From Bacteroidetes bacterium UBA5697 (lineage in GTDB: Bacteria; Bacteroidota; Bacteroidia; B-17B0; Aurantibacillaceae): a stretch of 64,000 bases of DNA. A model generated the notes under the pieces. It was not told the DNA's origin, did no database searches, and saw only the letters and a program-made list of their open reading frames with translations. Position numbers and translations under genes: made by a program. This document shows, piece by piece, positions 1-8,453 of this stretch (positions are counted from its first letter, which is position 1; each line of letters begins with the position of its first letter). The stretch is taken from positions 29,559 to 93,558 of the forward strand of contig DIHL01000079.1 of NCBI GenBank assembly GCA_002420145.1. The letters run 5' to 3'.

Positions 1-217
1 GATGACTGGCGAAATTACATTAAGAGGGAAAGTATTACCTGTTGGTGGTATTAAAGAAAAAATACTGGCAGCTAAACGTGCTGGTATTAAAGAAATCATC
101 TTATGTGCAGATAATAAAAAGGACGTTGATGATATTAAATCTGATTACTTAAAAGGATTAACATTTAAATATGTTACTCAAATGACTGAAGTATTACAAT
201 TAGCTTTACTAAAGTAA
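1..217 (+). CDS. lon: Lon protease, C-terminal end (partial)
   Basis: This is the last 71 codons of the ATP-dependent serine protease Lon, cut by the window start. The visible part is the end of the proteolytic domain: the MTGEITLRG segment, then LPVGGIKEK, whose lysine is the partner of the catalytic serine in the Ser-Lys dyad of the family. The serine and the AAA+ module lie upstream, outside the window. Lon degrades misfolded and regulatory proteins in the cytoplasm. The gene ends just before a strong symmetrical terminator that it shares with the convergent sigma factor gene. Identity is secure; the 5' limit is only the window edge. Confidence 0.95.
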   Translation, partial: MTGEITLRGKVLPVGGIKEKILAAKRAGIKEIILCADNKKDVDDIKSDYLKGLTFKYVTQMTEVLQLALLK

Positions 218-220
218 ATA

Positions 221-252
221 AAAAAACCTCCAATTAAATTGGAGGTTTTTTT
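221..252. terminator. Bidirectional intrinsic terminator between lon and the sigma factor gene
   Basis: An 11-bp perfect inverted repeat (AACCTCCAATT / AATTGGAGGTT) is flanked by an A-run on the left and a T-run on the right. It can therefore end transcription from lon (+) and from the convergent sigma factor gene (-). Confidence 0.9.
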
Positions 253-292
253 ATGCAAAAATCAAATTATATTAAACAAACAAACCATAGCA

Positions 293-892
293 TTAAATAT
301 ATATTTCGACTTTTTTCTCTTCTAACATTTTCTTTAAATTAATTAAAGCGTAACGCATTCTACCTAAAGATGTATTGATTGATACATTCGTGATTTCAGA
401 AATTTCTTTAAAACTCATATCGTAATAGGTTCTCATAATAACCACTTCCTTTTGATCTTGTGGTAAATCATTTACAATAGAACGAATGGTTTGCTTAAAC
501 ATTCTAGTTTCTTCGTTGTCTTTTGATGTGGTCGATTCTTCAGGTATAATATCAAAAATACTAGTTTCTTCACCTTCATCATTAGTTACAGAAGAGATAG
601 AAGGCATTTTTTTAACCTTTCTAAAATGATCGATGATTAAATTTTTAGCAATACGTAAAATCCAAGGCAAAAATTTACCTTCTTCATTATACTGTTGCTT
701 TTTTAATGTTTGAATAACTTTAAAGAATGTTTCTTGAAACACATCTTCAGTTAACGCTTTATTACGCGTAATTAAATAGATGTACGAAAAAATTCGACGT
801 TTATGACGCTTAACAAGAACTGAAAGAGATTCTTCATTACCATTCATATAGAGCTTAACAAGCTCATTATCAGAAAGAAGTTGCATAGACAT
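293..892 (-). CDS. ECF-type RNA polymerase sigma factor, sigma-70 family
   Basis: A 199-residue sigma factor with only regions 2 and 4, the layout of the extracytoplasmic-function class. Region 2 (about residues 25-95) shows the DVFQETFFKV core and the WILRIAKNLIIDHFR segment that recognises the -10 element. Region 4 (about 135-190) shows LPQDQKEVVIMRTYYDMSFKEI followed by a helix-turn-helix with SINTSLGRMRYAL. No anti-sigma gene lies next to it; the minus-strand neighbour upstream is the START-like gene, 145 bases away. A second in-frame ATG two codons in (886) is an equally good start. In this phylum such orphan ECF factors include regulators of surface and T9SS genes, but nothing here shows its targets. 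Confidence 0.9.
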   Translation of the reverse strand: MSMQLLSDNELVKLYMNGNEESLSVLVKRHKRRIFSYIYLITRNKALTEDVFQETFFKVIQTLKKQQYNEEGKFLPWILRIAKNLIIDHFRKVKKMPSISSVTNDEGEETSIFDIIPEESTTSKDNEETRMFKQTIRSIVNDLPQDQKEVVIMRTYYDMSFKEISEITNVSINTSLGRMRYALINLKKMLEEKKVEIYI

Positions 893-1037
893 AGGACTAC
901 AATTAAATTATTGGTTCAATAAAAATTTAAGTAGAAGTCTATGCGATGGTAATTACGTTTTTGGGTTAATAATACTCGAATTTAAGATTTTTTCACAAAA
1001 TCAAAAGTTAATTTGAGCGAAACTAGGCTTTCAGTTA

Positions 1038-1997
1038 TTAAAAGAACGACCCTAGTACGTGAAGTAATTTGTCTACTTGACTATGCCACAATAATCTAGC
1101 TGATACTTCATCAGCCTTATCCGAGGCAAAGTCTGTGATAATCAATGAAATATCATTAGTTAATTCATCTTTTTGTATTCTAAATTCAAAATAACTTCCG
1201 TCATTTTTATCTAACCATTGGTATCTAATTAATTGAGGAGGAACTTCTTTCACCAACTTAGCTTGTTGAATTTGTCCATCCCAATCAAAAGTAAAAACTC
1301 CATCTCTAATGTTTACGTCATCACAAAACCATTCAGATAATCCACTCTCTGTACTCACAAATTCAAATACCATATCCTCTGAAGCTCTAATCACAAATTC
1401 CATTTCAAACTTACCAGCTGGCTCTTTAACATGTTTTGTTGGAGCGGTATAATCTGGAGTTCTAAATGTAGTTGGAGCAACTATTTGTTTCTTAACTGGA
1501 GCTGGTTTTTCTTTTTTTACTTTAACAGGTTTTTCAGGTTTAACAACAGGTACTTTTACTATAACTGGTTTTTCAACTTTAGCTGGTTTTACTGGAGCAA
1601 CCTTTTTTACAGGCTTAGCTACCTTTTTAGGGGCAACCTTTTTTGCAACTACTTTCTTAGTAACCGCTTTCTTAACTGGTTTTGCAGCCTTTTTAGGAGC
1701 TACTTTTTTAGCTATTTTTTTAACTACAAGCTTTTTTGCAACTGCTTTTTTAACTGGTTTCTTAGCAACAACCTTTTTAATAGGCTTTTTTGCAACCACT
1801 TTCTTAGCGGCTACTTTTTTAGTAACACTAGGGCGTGATGCCGACTTTTTAACTGGCTTTGATTTAACTGCTGTTTTCACAACTTTTTTCTTAGCAACAG
1901 GCTTTTTAGCAGCTACTTTTTTTGGAGCAACTTTTTTAGTCACGCTAGGGCGTGATGCTTTTTTATTTTTTGACGAAGCCTTAGTTTTTGTCGACAT
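1038..1997 (-). CDS. START-like domain protein with an N-terminal histone-H1-like arm
   Basis: A 319-residue protein in two unlike halves. Residues 1 to about 185 are low-complexity and made almost only of K, A, V and P, with repeats of the type KKxVAKKPxKK, as in histone H1-like and AlgP-like DNA-binding tails. Residues about 195-319 form a compact START/SRPBCC-type domain (FVIRASEDMVFEFVSTESGL, then SEWFCDDV, then ISLIITDFA) that in other Bacteroidota, as I recall the family, is usually a stand-alone protein of roughly 130 residues. The basic arm suggests binding to DNA or RNA. The START fold usually makes a hydrophobic pocket, but no ligand can be named. It is monocistronic. The fusion is judged real because the frame is open throughout and the first ATG precedes the arm. 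Confidence 0.8.
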   Translation of the reverse strand: MSTKTKASSKNKKASRPSVTKKVAPKKVAAKKPVAKKKVVKTAVKSKPVKKSASRPSVTKKVAAKKVVAKKPIKKVVAKKPVKKAVAKKLVVKKIAKKVAPKKAAKPVKKAVTKKVVAKKVAPKKVAKPVKKVAPVKPAKVEKPVIVKVPVVKPEKPVKVKKEKPAPVKKQIVAPTTFRTPDYTAPTKHVKEPAGKFEMEFVIRASEDMVFEFVSTESGLSEWFCDDVNIRDGVFTFDWDGQIQQAKLVKEVPPQLIRYQWLDKNDGSYFEFRIQKDELTNDISLIITDFASDKADEVSARLLWHSQVDKLLHVLGSFF

Positions 1998-2116
1998 AAC
2001 CTATTTATTTTTCCGGAAATTTATAAAATAAAAAGGTTAACTAAAAACTTATTATCAACTTTTTTTAAATATTTTCTAAATCCACTCTCTTTTTTAGGGT
2101 AAATCAAGTAAAAAAT

Positions 2117-2124
2117 TACCTTTG
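2117..2124 (+). promoter_or_regulatory. Bacteroidota -7 box (TACCTTTG) for mutL
   Basis: An exact match to the TAnnTTTG consensus ends four bases before the mutL ATG. Transcription would start at or next to the start codon, giving a leaderless or nearly leaderless message. No convincing -33 TTG is seen. Confidence 0.6.
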
Positions 2125-2128
2125 CGCC

Positions 2129-3988
2129 ATGCAAAATGTAATCACTCTTTTACCAGAAAGTGTAGCTAACCAAATAGCTGCTGGCGAGGTCGTTCAACGT
2201 CCAGCCTCTATTGTAAAAGAATTGCTTGAAAATGCCATTGATGCCAAAGCCACATTTATTAAACTAATTGTTAAGGATGCCGGTAAAACTCTTGTTCAGG
2301 TGATTGATAATGGTATGGGAATGAACCCCGTTGATGCCCGAATGGCTTTTGAACGCCATGCCACTTCTAAAATTAAAAAAGCAGAAGATTTATTTCAATT
2401 ACATACCAAAGGATTTAGAGGAGAAGCCCTTGCTAGTATTGCAGCTGTGGCTCAAGTGGAATTAAAAACCAAACGCGAAGAAGACATTGTAGGGCAATTA
2501 ATTGAAATAGAAGGTAATAAATTTATGCGTCAAGAAGAGTGTCAGGCCCCAACGGGTTCTTCTTTTAGTGTAAAAAATCTATTTTTTAATATTCCTGCAC
2601 GTCGTAATTTTTTGAAAGATGATAGCGTTGAATTAAAACATATCATAGATGAGTTTGAACGTGTATGTTTGCCTCATGCTAATATTCATTTTCAATTATA
2701 CAGTAACGGTAACGAAATTTATAATTTGCCTCCTGCAACCTTAATTGAACGTATCTCAGGATTATTTAGTAAAAACTTACAAGGTAAATTAGTTCAAATT
2801 AACGAAGATACAGATGTTGTAAAAATATCTGGATACGTGGGAAAACCTGAAAACGCAAAAAAACGCCGAGGCGATCAATATTTTTTTGTAAACGATCGTT
2901 TTATTAAAAGTCCTTATTTGCATCATGCTATTGCAGAAGCTTACCGAGAATTAATAGCCAACGATGTACATCCTGCCTACTATTTATTTTTAGAAGTTAA
3001 TCCTGAGTTTATTGATATAAATATTCATCCTACCAAAACAGAAATTAAATTTCAGGACGAAAAAATTATTTATGCTTTATTACATAGTGCCGTTAAGCGT
3101 GCTTTAGGAAAAGCAAACCTTGCTCCTAGTCTTGATTTTAATAGCGAAATGAGTTTTGATATTGATTACACTAAATCAGTTTCGGCACCTACAGTTACAG
3201 TAAATCCTGATTATAACCCATTTTCAACAAGTACTTCTAAATCTTCGTCTGGTGGAGGCTCATCTTATAAACAACCGTTTGAAAATGATTTACAAAAACA
3301 CAACAAACAGAACTGGGAAAGTTTATACCAAAATTACTCTAACTTAGATTATAAAGGCGAAAACGAAAATCTACAATTAGAAAAACAAGCCGAACAAACG
3401 CAAATAGACCACGATATTTTTTCTACCAAAGGTTTTCAATTATATAATAAGTATATTATTTCTGCGCACGAAAATGGTTTGTTAGTGATAGATCAACAAC
3501 GAGCACATGAGCGTATTTTATACGAACACTATATTGCTACAAAAGATAAAAATGTAGCCTCATCTTCACAACAAGTTTTATTTCCTATTACAATTGAGTT
3601 AACACCTAACGATTATGTGTTATTAGAAAGCTTAATGCCTCATTTTAAATTACTGGGTTTTGAAATTGAACCCTTTGGAAAAAACACGGTAGTAGTTCAG
3701 GGTACGCCAGCAGAATTAGGAGAATTTAACACTCAAGAGATGGTAGAAGGTATCTTAGAAACCTATAAATTAAATACCTTTGATGTGAAAATTGACCCAT
3801 TTGAAAACATGTGTAAGAGTATGGCAAAAAGTGCGGGTATTAAATATGGTAAAACATTAGATGAACAAGAAATAGCATTAATGCTTGAACATTTATTTAA
3901 TTGCGAAAACCCAATGTATAGCCCAAATGGAAAACCTGTGATTATGGAAATGAGTAAATTGGAATTAGATTCTTTTTTTAAGAAATAG
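2129..3988 (+). CDS. mutL: DNA mismatch repair protein MutL
   Basis: A full-length 619-residue MutL, the ATP-driven matchmaker of mismatch repair. The N-terminal GHKL ATPase shows the catalytic ELLENAIDAKAT (Glu34), DNGMGM (60-65), ATSKI and GFRGEAL (95-101). A variable linker (about 340-440) leads to the C-terminal dimer domain. The endonuclease motif usually written DQHA(X)2E(X)4E reads DQQRAHERILYE at 455-466: the Asp and both Glu are kept, while His and Ala are replaced. The late CPHGRP-type motif reads SPNGKP at 598-603, so its Cys and His are missing, although Cys591 is near. Nicking activity is therefore uncertain. mutL starts a + strand run with the two rhomboid genes (11-base gap). 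Confidence 0.95.
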   Translation: MQNVITLLPESVANQIAAGEVVQRPASIVKELLENAIDAKATFIKLIVKDAGKTLVQVIDNGMGMNPVDARMAFERHATSKIKKAEDLFQLHTKGFRGEALASIAAVAQVELKTKREEDIVGQLIEIEGNKFMRQEECQAPTGSSFSVKNLFFNIPARRNFLKDDSVELKHIIDEFERVCLPHANIHFQLYSNGNEIYNLPPATLIERISGLFSKNLQGKLVQINEDTDVVKISGYVGKPENAKKRRGDQYFFVNDRFIKSPYLHHAIAEAYRELIANDVHPAYYLFLEVNPEFIDINIHPTKTEIKFQDEKIIYALLHSAVKRALGKANLAPSLDFNSEMSFDIDYTKSVSAPTVTVNPDYNPFSTSTSKSSSGGGSSYKQPFENDLQKHNKQNWESLYQNYSNLDYKGENENLQLEKQAEQTQIDHDIFSTKGFQLYNKYIISAHENGLLVIDQQRAHERILYEHYIATKDKNVASSSQQVLFPITIELTPNDYVLLESLMPHFKLLGFEIEPFGKNTVVVQGTPAELGEFNTQEMVEGILETYKLNTFDVKIDPFENMCKSMAKSAGIKYGKTLDEQEIALMLEHLFNCENPMYSPNGKPVIMEMSKLELDSFFKK

Positions 3989-3999
3989 TTAATGACATT

Positions 4000-4620
4000 A
4001 TGAGTTTTCAAGAATTTAAACCAAGACAATTTCAGCAAATACCAATGGTGGTTAAAAATATTTTAATCATCAATGTAGTTTTGTTTGCCTCTAAATTTTT
4101 CTTGGCTGGAAAAATTGATTTGGATCGTTATCTAGATTTATTTCCGATAGGTACAGAATACTTTAAACCACACCAATTTATTACCTACATGTTTATGCAT
4201 GCCGACTTCTCACATATTTTTTTAAATATGTTAGCAGTTTACATGTTTGGTTCAATCTTAGAAAACATTTGGGGTTCGAAACGTTTTTTAAATTTTTACC
4301 TTTTATGTGGATTGGGTGCGGCGGCTTTACAATTAGCGATTAGCGCCTTTCATAACGAGTATACTATTTTACTAGGTGCTTCTGGCTCTGTGTTTGGCTT
4401 ATTGGTTGCTTTTGCCATGATGTTCCCAAACACTGAATTACAATTATATTTTGTTATTCCTGTAAAAGCTAAGTTTTTAGTCATTGGATATGCTTTGTTT
4501 GAATTATATAATGGTTTTTTTGCCCATGATAATGTAGCACATTTTGCTCATCTTGGAGGTTTAGCTGTTGGCATTATCATTATGTTAATTTGGAAGCGCA
4601 ATAAAAATTTCTTTTTTTAA
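4000..4620 (+). CDS. Rhomboid family intramembrane serine protease
   Basis: A 206-residue six-helix membrane protein with the rhomboid signature. His72 and Asn76 in the second transmembrane segment, the catalytic serine in GASGS (Ser128) and the catalytic histidine in HFAHLGG (His184) are all present. Rhomboids cut transmembrane substrates inside the bilayer; the substrate here is unknown. The gene follows mutL by 11 bases and precedes a second rhomboid gene by 7, an order I recall from other Bacteroidota. The last residues (KRNKNFFF) form a short positive cytoplasmic tail. Confidence 0.92.
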   Translation: MSFQEFKPRQFQQIPMVVKNILIINVVLFASKFFLAGKIDLDRYLDLFPIGTEYFKPHQFITYMFMHADFSHIFLNMLAVYMFGSILENIWGSKRFLNFYLLCGLGAAALQLAISAFHNEYTILLGASGSVFGLLVAFAMMFPNTELQLYFVIPVKAKFLVIGYALFELYNGFFAHDNVAHFAHLGGLAVGIIIMLIWKRNKNFFF

Positions 4621-4627
4621 TATTTCT

Positions 4628-5455
4628 ATGTCTTTTATCCAAAATATCAAACACGAACTACAAAGACATAGCAAGCTTACTGTTTTATTAATCGTAAATA
4701 TTTCTATTTTCTTTATCATTAATATCAGTACTGGTATTTTTCAGTCTGACTTTATTACTTTAAACATGGCATTGCCATTAAATTTAAATGAGTTTGTATT
4801 TAAATTCTGGACCTTATTTACTTATATGTTTTCTCATAAGGATTTAGGTCATGTTTTTTATAACATGTTACTTCTTTATTTTTCAGCACAAACTTTTTTA
4901 AGCTTTTTGTCCGAAAAGAAAATGGTATATGTATATATAATGAGTGGATTAATGGGTGGAATTATTTTATTAATTCTATCTGCTATTTTCCCAAGTACAT
5001 TTGAGTATTCTATTCTGTTTGGGGCATCTGCTGCTGTTTTAGGAATAGTTACCAGCTTAGCTTTGTACATCCCTAATCTTCCTATTAGTTTATTTGGCAT
5101 TATCGAAATGAAGTATAAATATTACGCTTTGTTAATTTTTGCTGTTTCAACTATTATTGATTTTAACATCAATACTGGAGGGAAAATCTCACATTTTGGA
5201 GGAGCATTTTTTGGTTTATTTTTTGGATATATGCTTAAAAACGGAAAGGATATATCTGAGTTCACATTCTTTAATAGAACAAAAACGTCAACACTTAAAG
5301 TAGTTCACTCCAACAAAAATGCAAAAGCCCATGAACAGAGTCAAAGTAACCAACAAACCATTGATACTCTTTTAGATAAAATTTCTAAAAATGGATACGA
5401 AAGCCTTAGTAAATCAGAAAAAGAACTCTTGTTTAAACTTTCTCAGAAAAAATAG
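4628..5455 (+). CDS. Rhomboid-like membrane protein with C-terminal extension
   Basis: A 275-residue second rhomboid paralogue. It keeps HVFYN in the second helix, the serine of GASAA (Ser134) and the histidine of SHFGG (His189), but the glycine after the serine in the usual GxSG is alanine, so activity is less certain than for its neighbour. After the last helix a soluble tail of about 70 residues ends in a short helical segment (IDTLLDKISKNGYESLS) like the small C-terminal domain seen on many bacteroidete rhomboids. The pair may divide labour or form a catalytic/regulatory couple. Confidence 0.85.
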   Translation: MSFIQNIKHELQRHSKLTVLLIVNISIFFIINISTGIFQSDFITLNMALPLNLNEFVFKFWTLFTYMFSHKDLGHVFYNMLLLYFSAQTFLSFLSEKKMVYVYIMSGLMGGIILLILSAIFPSTFEYSILFGASAAVLGIVTSLALYIPNLPISLFGIIEMKYKYYALLIFAVSTIIDFNINTGGKISHFGGAFFGLFFGYMLKNGKDISEFTFFNRTKTSTLKVVHSNKNAKAHEQSQSNQQTIDTLLDKISKNGYESLSKSEKELLFKLSQKK

Positions 5456-5495
5456 GTACGATTATTGAAAATATTTTTATAAATTGTAACCAATT

Positions 5496-7040
5496 ATGGT
5501 TAAGTATTTTCTAGCAATAAGTTGTTTTTCGTTTTCATTAGCGGTTGCTCAACCAGGCAAAGCTAAGTACGATATTGCAGATGCAGACGAGCATTACAAT
5601 CATCATAATTTTTTAATGGCCCTTCCTATCTATAAAGAACTATTAAAAGGAGATAAAAACAACGCAATTATTCAATACAAAATTGCCGAATGTTATTTAA
5701 ACACTCACATCAATAAAGCTGAGGCGATTAAATATTTAGAGTTTTGTGTTAAGGAGCCAAAAGTAGAGTCCAATGTTTGGTTAAAATTAGGCGAAGCTTA
5801 TAGACTAGCCAATAAAATAGACGATGCCATTAAGGCTTTCGAAAAATATAAAGAGCTTGAACCTAAAAAGAAAAAAATAGCTGATAGAGAAATTGAAATT
5901 TGTAATAACGCAAAAGCATTAATGCTTAATCCTGTTAATGTTTCTTTCACTAATTTGGGAAAAGAAATTAACTCAGAATTTGCTGATTATTATCCTTGGA
6001 TTACTCAAGATGAAAGTTTTTTAGCATTTACCACTCGTCGTAAAGGTCAAACAGCAGGACGAGTTGAAGTAGACGGATATTATGCCTCTGATATTTATAC
6101 TTCAAAAGTAGAAGCAGGAAAATGGATTAAAGCAGAAAACCCTGGCCCTAAAATTAACTCTTCATTAGATGAACAAGTGGTTGGTGTAAAAGCAGATGGC
6201 TCTGAAATGCTTGTTTACATTGATCATATTGATAAGTATGGAGATATTTATCATTCTATAAAAAAGAATGGAGCATGGGTTAAATACCTTCCATTTCCTG
6301 AACATATTAATAAAAAATTAGAACACTCTGCCTCTATTAGTGCCGATGGTAATACTTTATTTTTTGTAAGAGGAGAAGATAAGGATGCTCAAACAGATAT
6401 TTATATCTGTAGAAAACTACCAAACGGAAACTGGAGCGAACCTTTTAAAATGGGTCCTGAAGTTAATACAGAATACCATGAAGACTTTCCTTATTTGTCA
6501 ACTGATGGGGTTACTCTTTATTTTTCATCAGAAGGTCATAATACCATGGGAGGTTTTGATTTATTTAAAAGCGTTTGGAATCCAGAAGAAAATACTTGGA
6601 CTAAAGCAGAAAATTTAGGTTACCCAGTTAACACAACTGATGAAGATAGAAGTATTAGTTTAACTCCTGATAATAGAGTTGGCTATATAAGCGCATTAAG
6701 ACCAGGAGGACAAGGAGATTTAGATATTTACAGAGTAAAATTTAATGATGTTGATCAGAAATTAACCTTGTATTTAGGTAACATTGCTTTAGGCGATTCT
6801 TTAAATCAACCTAAGGAATACATTGCCAATATATTAGCAGTAAATACCGTGAGTAACGAAGAGTTTAGTTTTGCACCTAATCCAACTAATGGAAAATTCG
6901 TCATGGCATTACCTGCTGGAACATATGATATTACTATTATATCTGATGGCTATGCGGAGTTTAAAGATAAACTAACCGTATCTGATTTAGGGTTACCCAT
7001 TGCCGAAGAAAAGAAAAACTATAAACTCGCTAAGCGCTAA
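5496..7040 (+). CDS. Exported TPR / PD40 beta-propeller protein (PorE-like without the OmpA domain)
   Basis: A 514-residue exported protein. It has a signal peptide (about 1-18, ending AVAQ), TPR helices (about 25-135: YNHHNFLMALPIYKELLKGD and two further units), then WD40-like PD40 repeats (about 150-420) with the typical DE(S/K)xLxF and GxxDIY strands. The last 90 residues form a beta-rich CRD-like segment (FAPNPTNGKFVMALPAGTY). The order TPR, propeller, regulatory-like domain matches PorE, the T9SS accessory protein, but the peptidoglycan-binding OmpA domain is absent. It may be a shortened surface-assembly factor. It is coupled to the next gene by a one-base overlap (TAATG). Confidence 0.8.
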   Translation: MVKYFLAISCFSFSLAVAQPGKAKYDIADADEHYNHHNFLMALPIYKELLKGDKNNAIIQYKIAECYLNTHINKAEAIKYLEFCVKEPKVESNVWLKLGEAYRLANKIDDAIKAFEKYKELEPKKKKIADREIEICNNAKALMLNPVNVSFTNLGKEINSEFADYYPWITQDESFLAFTTRRKGQTAGRVEVDGYYASDIYTSKVEAGKWIKAENPGPKINSSLDEQVVGVKADGSEMLVYIDHIDKYGDIYHSIKKNGAWVKYLPFPEHINKKLEHSASISADGNTLFFVRGEDKDAQTDIYICRKLPNGNWSEPFKMGPEVNTEYHEDFPYLSTDGVTLYFSSEGHNTMGGFDLFKSVWNPEENTWTKAENLGYPVNTTDEDRSISLTPDNRVGYISALRPGGQGDLDIYRVKFNDVDQKLTLYLGNIALGDSLNQPKEYIANILAVNTVSNEEFSFAPNPTNGKFVMALPAGTYDITIISDGYAEFKDKLTVSDLGLPIAEEKKNYKLAKR

Positions 7041-7708
7041 TGCATAAGTTTATTTATATCCTAATCATTTTCTTTTTTGCAAAAACACCTTATGTTATTG
7101 CTCAATCTTACCAAATAGGAATTTTGAAATATAGCGGAGGTGGCGATTGGTATGCCAACCTAGAAACATCTGTTCCTAATTTAATTAAATACTGTAACAC
7201 TAACATTAAAACAAACATCAATCCTGAACAAGCTGTTGTTGAAGTAGGAAGTGCAGAAATTTTTAACTATCCTTTTATTCATATGACAGGGCATGGGAAT
7301 GTAGTATTTTCAAATCAAGAAGCCGAAAATTTAAGAAAGTATTTAGCAGGTGGTGGTTTTCTTCACGTTTCTGATAATTATGGGATGGATAAATTTATTA
7401 GAACCGAATTAAAAAAAGTGTTTCCTGAATTAGAGTTAGTAGAACTTCCCTACTCTCATCCTATTTATCATCAAGCCTATAATTTTGATAAAGGATTACC
7501 TAAAATTCATGAACATGATAATAAAGCTCCTCAAGGTTTTGGTTTGATTTACAAAGGTCGTTTAGTATGCTTTTATGATTTCGAATGCGACTTAGGAGAT
7601 GGTTGGGAAAGTTACGATATACATAAAGATAGCCAAGAAGCTAGAGAAAAAGCCTTAAAAATGGGAGCTAATATCATTAGTTACGTGTTTTTAAACTCCC
7701 AGAAATAA
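7040..7708 (+). CDS. DUF4159 domain protein, exported
   Basis: A 222-residue protein with a signal peptide (about 1-21) followed by a single DUF4159 domain. Typical strings are YSGGGDWYANLET near the N-terminus, FIHMTGHGNVVFS in the middle, and LRKYLAGGGFLHVSDNYGMD, the flavodoxin/ThuA-like region. No enzymatic function is known for the family. Its ATG overlaps the stop codon of the TPR/PD40 gene by one base, so the two are probably translated together and may act in the same envelope process. Confidence 0.85.
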   Translation: MHKFIYILIIFFFAKTPYVIAQSYQIGILKYSGGGDWYANLETSVPNLIKYCNTNIKTNINPEQAVVEVGSAEIFNYPFIHMTGHGNVVFSNQEAENLRKYLAGGGFLHVSDNYGMDKFIRTELKKVFPELELVELPYSHPIYHQAYNFDKGLPKIHEHDNKAPQGFGLIYKGRLVCFYDFECDLGDGWESYDIHKDSQEAREKALKMGANIISYVFLNSQK

Positions 7709-7727
7709 TATTTTTTGTCAAACTGAG

Positions 7728-7945
7728 AGCCTGCCTTGTCGGTAGACAGGTAGTCGAAGTGGATTTGAGAACTTGAAATATTTAAATAATAGCTTCTCTA
7801 CTTCGCTCGAAGTGACATTTGGTTTGTCTGTTCGAGTAGCGAACGGAGTGTAGCGTATCGAGAACGCTTCTCGATACATTCCTCCTTCCGTCGGAATTAC
7901 TCGAAGTGACATCGTCTTTTGAACTTCGACATTTTAACCCTTCGC
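7728..7945. repeat. Cluster of REP-like imperfect palindromes
   Basis: This gene-free stretch is packed with G+C-richer palindromic units unlike the flanks. Examples are CTGAGAGCCTG...TCGAAG, ACTTCGCTCGAAGT, GTTCGAGTAGCGAAC and GTATCGAGAA-CGC-TTCTCGATAC. Single units of the same family occur at about 50158 and, in sense orientation, inside the topA tail. They look like the small dispersed, probably RAYT-type repeats of Bacteroidota. An open frame across it (7718-7912, minus) has no protein-like character. Confidence 0.75.
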
Positions 7946-7992
7946 CTGACATTACATTTGATAAAAATTTATTTAATTAATATAAGATCAAC

Positions 7993-8026
7993 AAAAAAGC
8001 CATACGTTAAATAACGGATGGCTTTC
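7993..8026 (-). terminator. Terminator of the ferredoxin gene
   Basis: A hairpin with arms GCCATACGTTA / TAACGGATGGC (one mismatch) is followed on the minus strand by a six-T run. It lies 21 bases after the ferredoxin stop. A nearly identical hairpin terminates topA at 54635-54669. Confidence 0.85.
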
Positions 8027-8046
8027 TATTTTATTTAAGTAAAGCA

Positions 8047-8397
8047 CTATAAATGCATACTGTCTTTTTTAGCTAAAAGTATCTCTTCTGTTTCTACATG
8101 ATCATCATCTTTCACGCAGCAATCAACAGGGCAAACAGCTGCACACTGGGGCTCGTCATGAAAACCAGCACATTCTGTACATTTATCTGTTGCGATGTAA
8201 TACACATCCATACTATAAGGCGTTTGAGGAGCATTAGCATCTGCTGTTATTCCGGTGTTTTTGCCTGTAAACTCACCCTTTACTTTTGTTCCATCTGCAT
8301 AGCGCCATTCAGCACCGCCTTCATATATCGCATTATTTGGACACTCTGGTTCACAAGCTCCACAATTAATGCATTCATCTGTAATTTTAATAGCCAT
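8047..8397 (-). CDS. fdx: Dicluster 4Fe-4S ferredoxin
   Basis: A 116-residue soluble ferredoxin. The first cluster motif is [11 protein letters not shown] (Cys9, 12, 15, 19) followed by proline. The second is spread out: Cys73 and Cys76, then Cys85 and Cys89 with a further pair at 93-94. About 50 residues lie between the two motifs, including a tryptophan/tyrosine-rich insert, longer than in clostridial-type ferredoxins. It is a low-potential electron carrier; the partner enzyme is not evident here. The gene is transcribed divergently from acyl-CoA reductase, with 56 bases between the starts. Confidence 0.92.
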   Translation of the reverse strand: MAIKITDECINCGACEPECPNNAIYEGGAEWRYADGTKVKGEFTGKNTGITADANAPQTPYSMDVYYIATDKCTECAGFHDEPQCAAVCPVDCCVKDDDHVETEEILLAKKDSMHL

Positions 8398-8433
8398 TTT
8401 TTCGTTAGTTTTGTGTTCTTAAATTTAAGACTG

Positions 8434-8441
8434 CAAATATA
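8434..8441 (-). promoter_or_regulatory. Bacteroidota -7 box (TATATTTG) for ferredoxin
   Basis: An exact TAnnTTTG match on the minus strand, 36 bases before the ferredoxin ATG, predicting a leader of about 30 bases. Confidence 0.6.
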
Positions 8442-8453
8442 AGATTAATTTTT

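Noticed and set aside
1431..1838. Open + strand frame opposite the lysine-rich arm
   Set aside because: It is the antisense of lysine/alanine codons and gives a Phe/Tyr/Asn/Trp/Ser-rich string with no domain; the minus-strand gene explains the openness.
7718..7912. Minus-strand open frame in the 7.7-7.9 kb gap
   Set aside because: It runs across the REP-like palindromes, and its translation (repeated SIRYT/PFATR-type strings) has no protein-like pattern.
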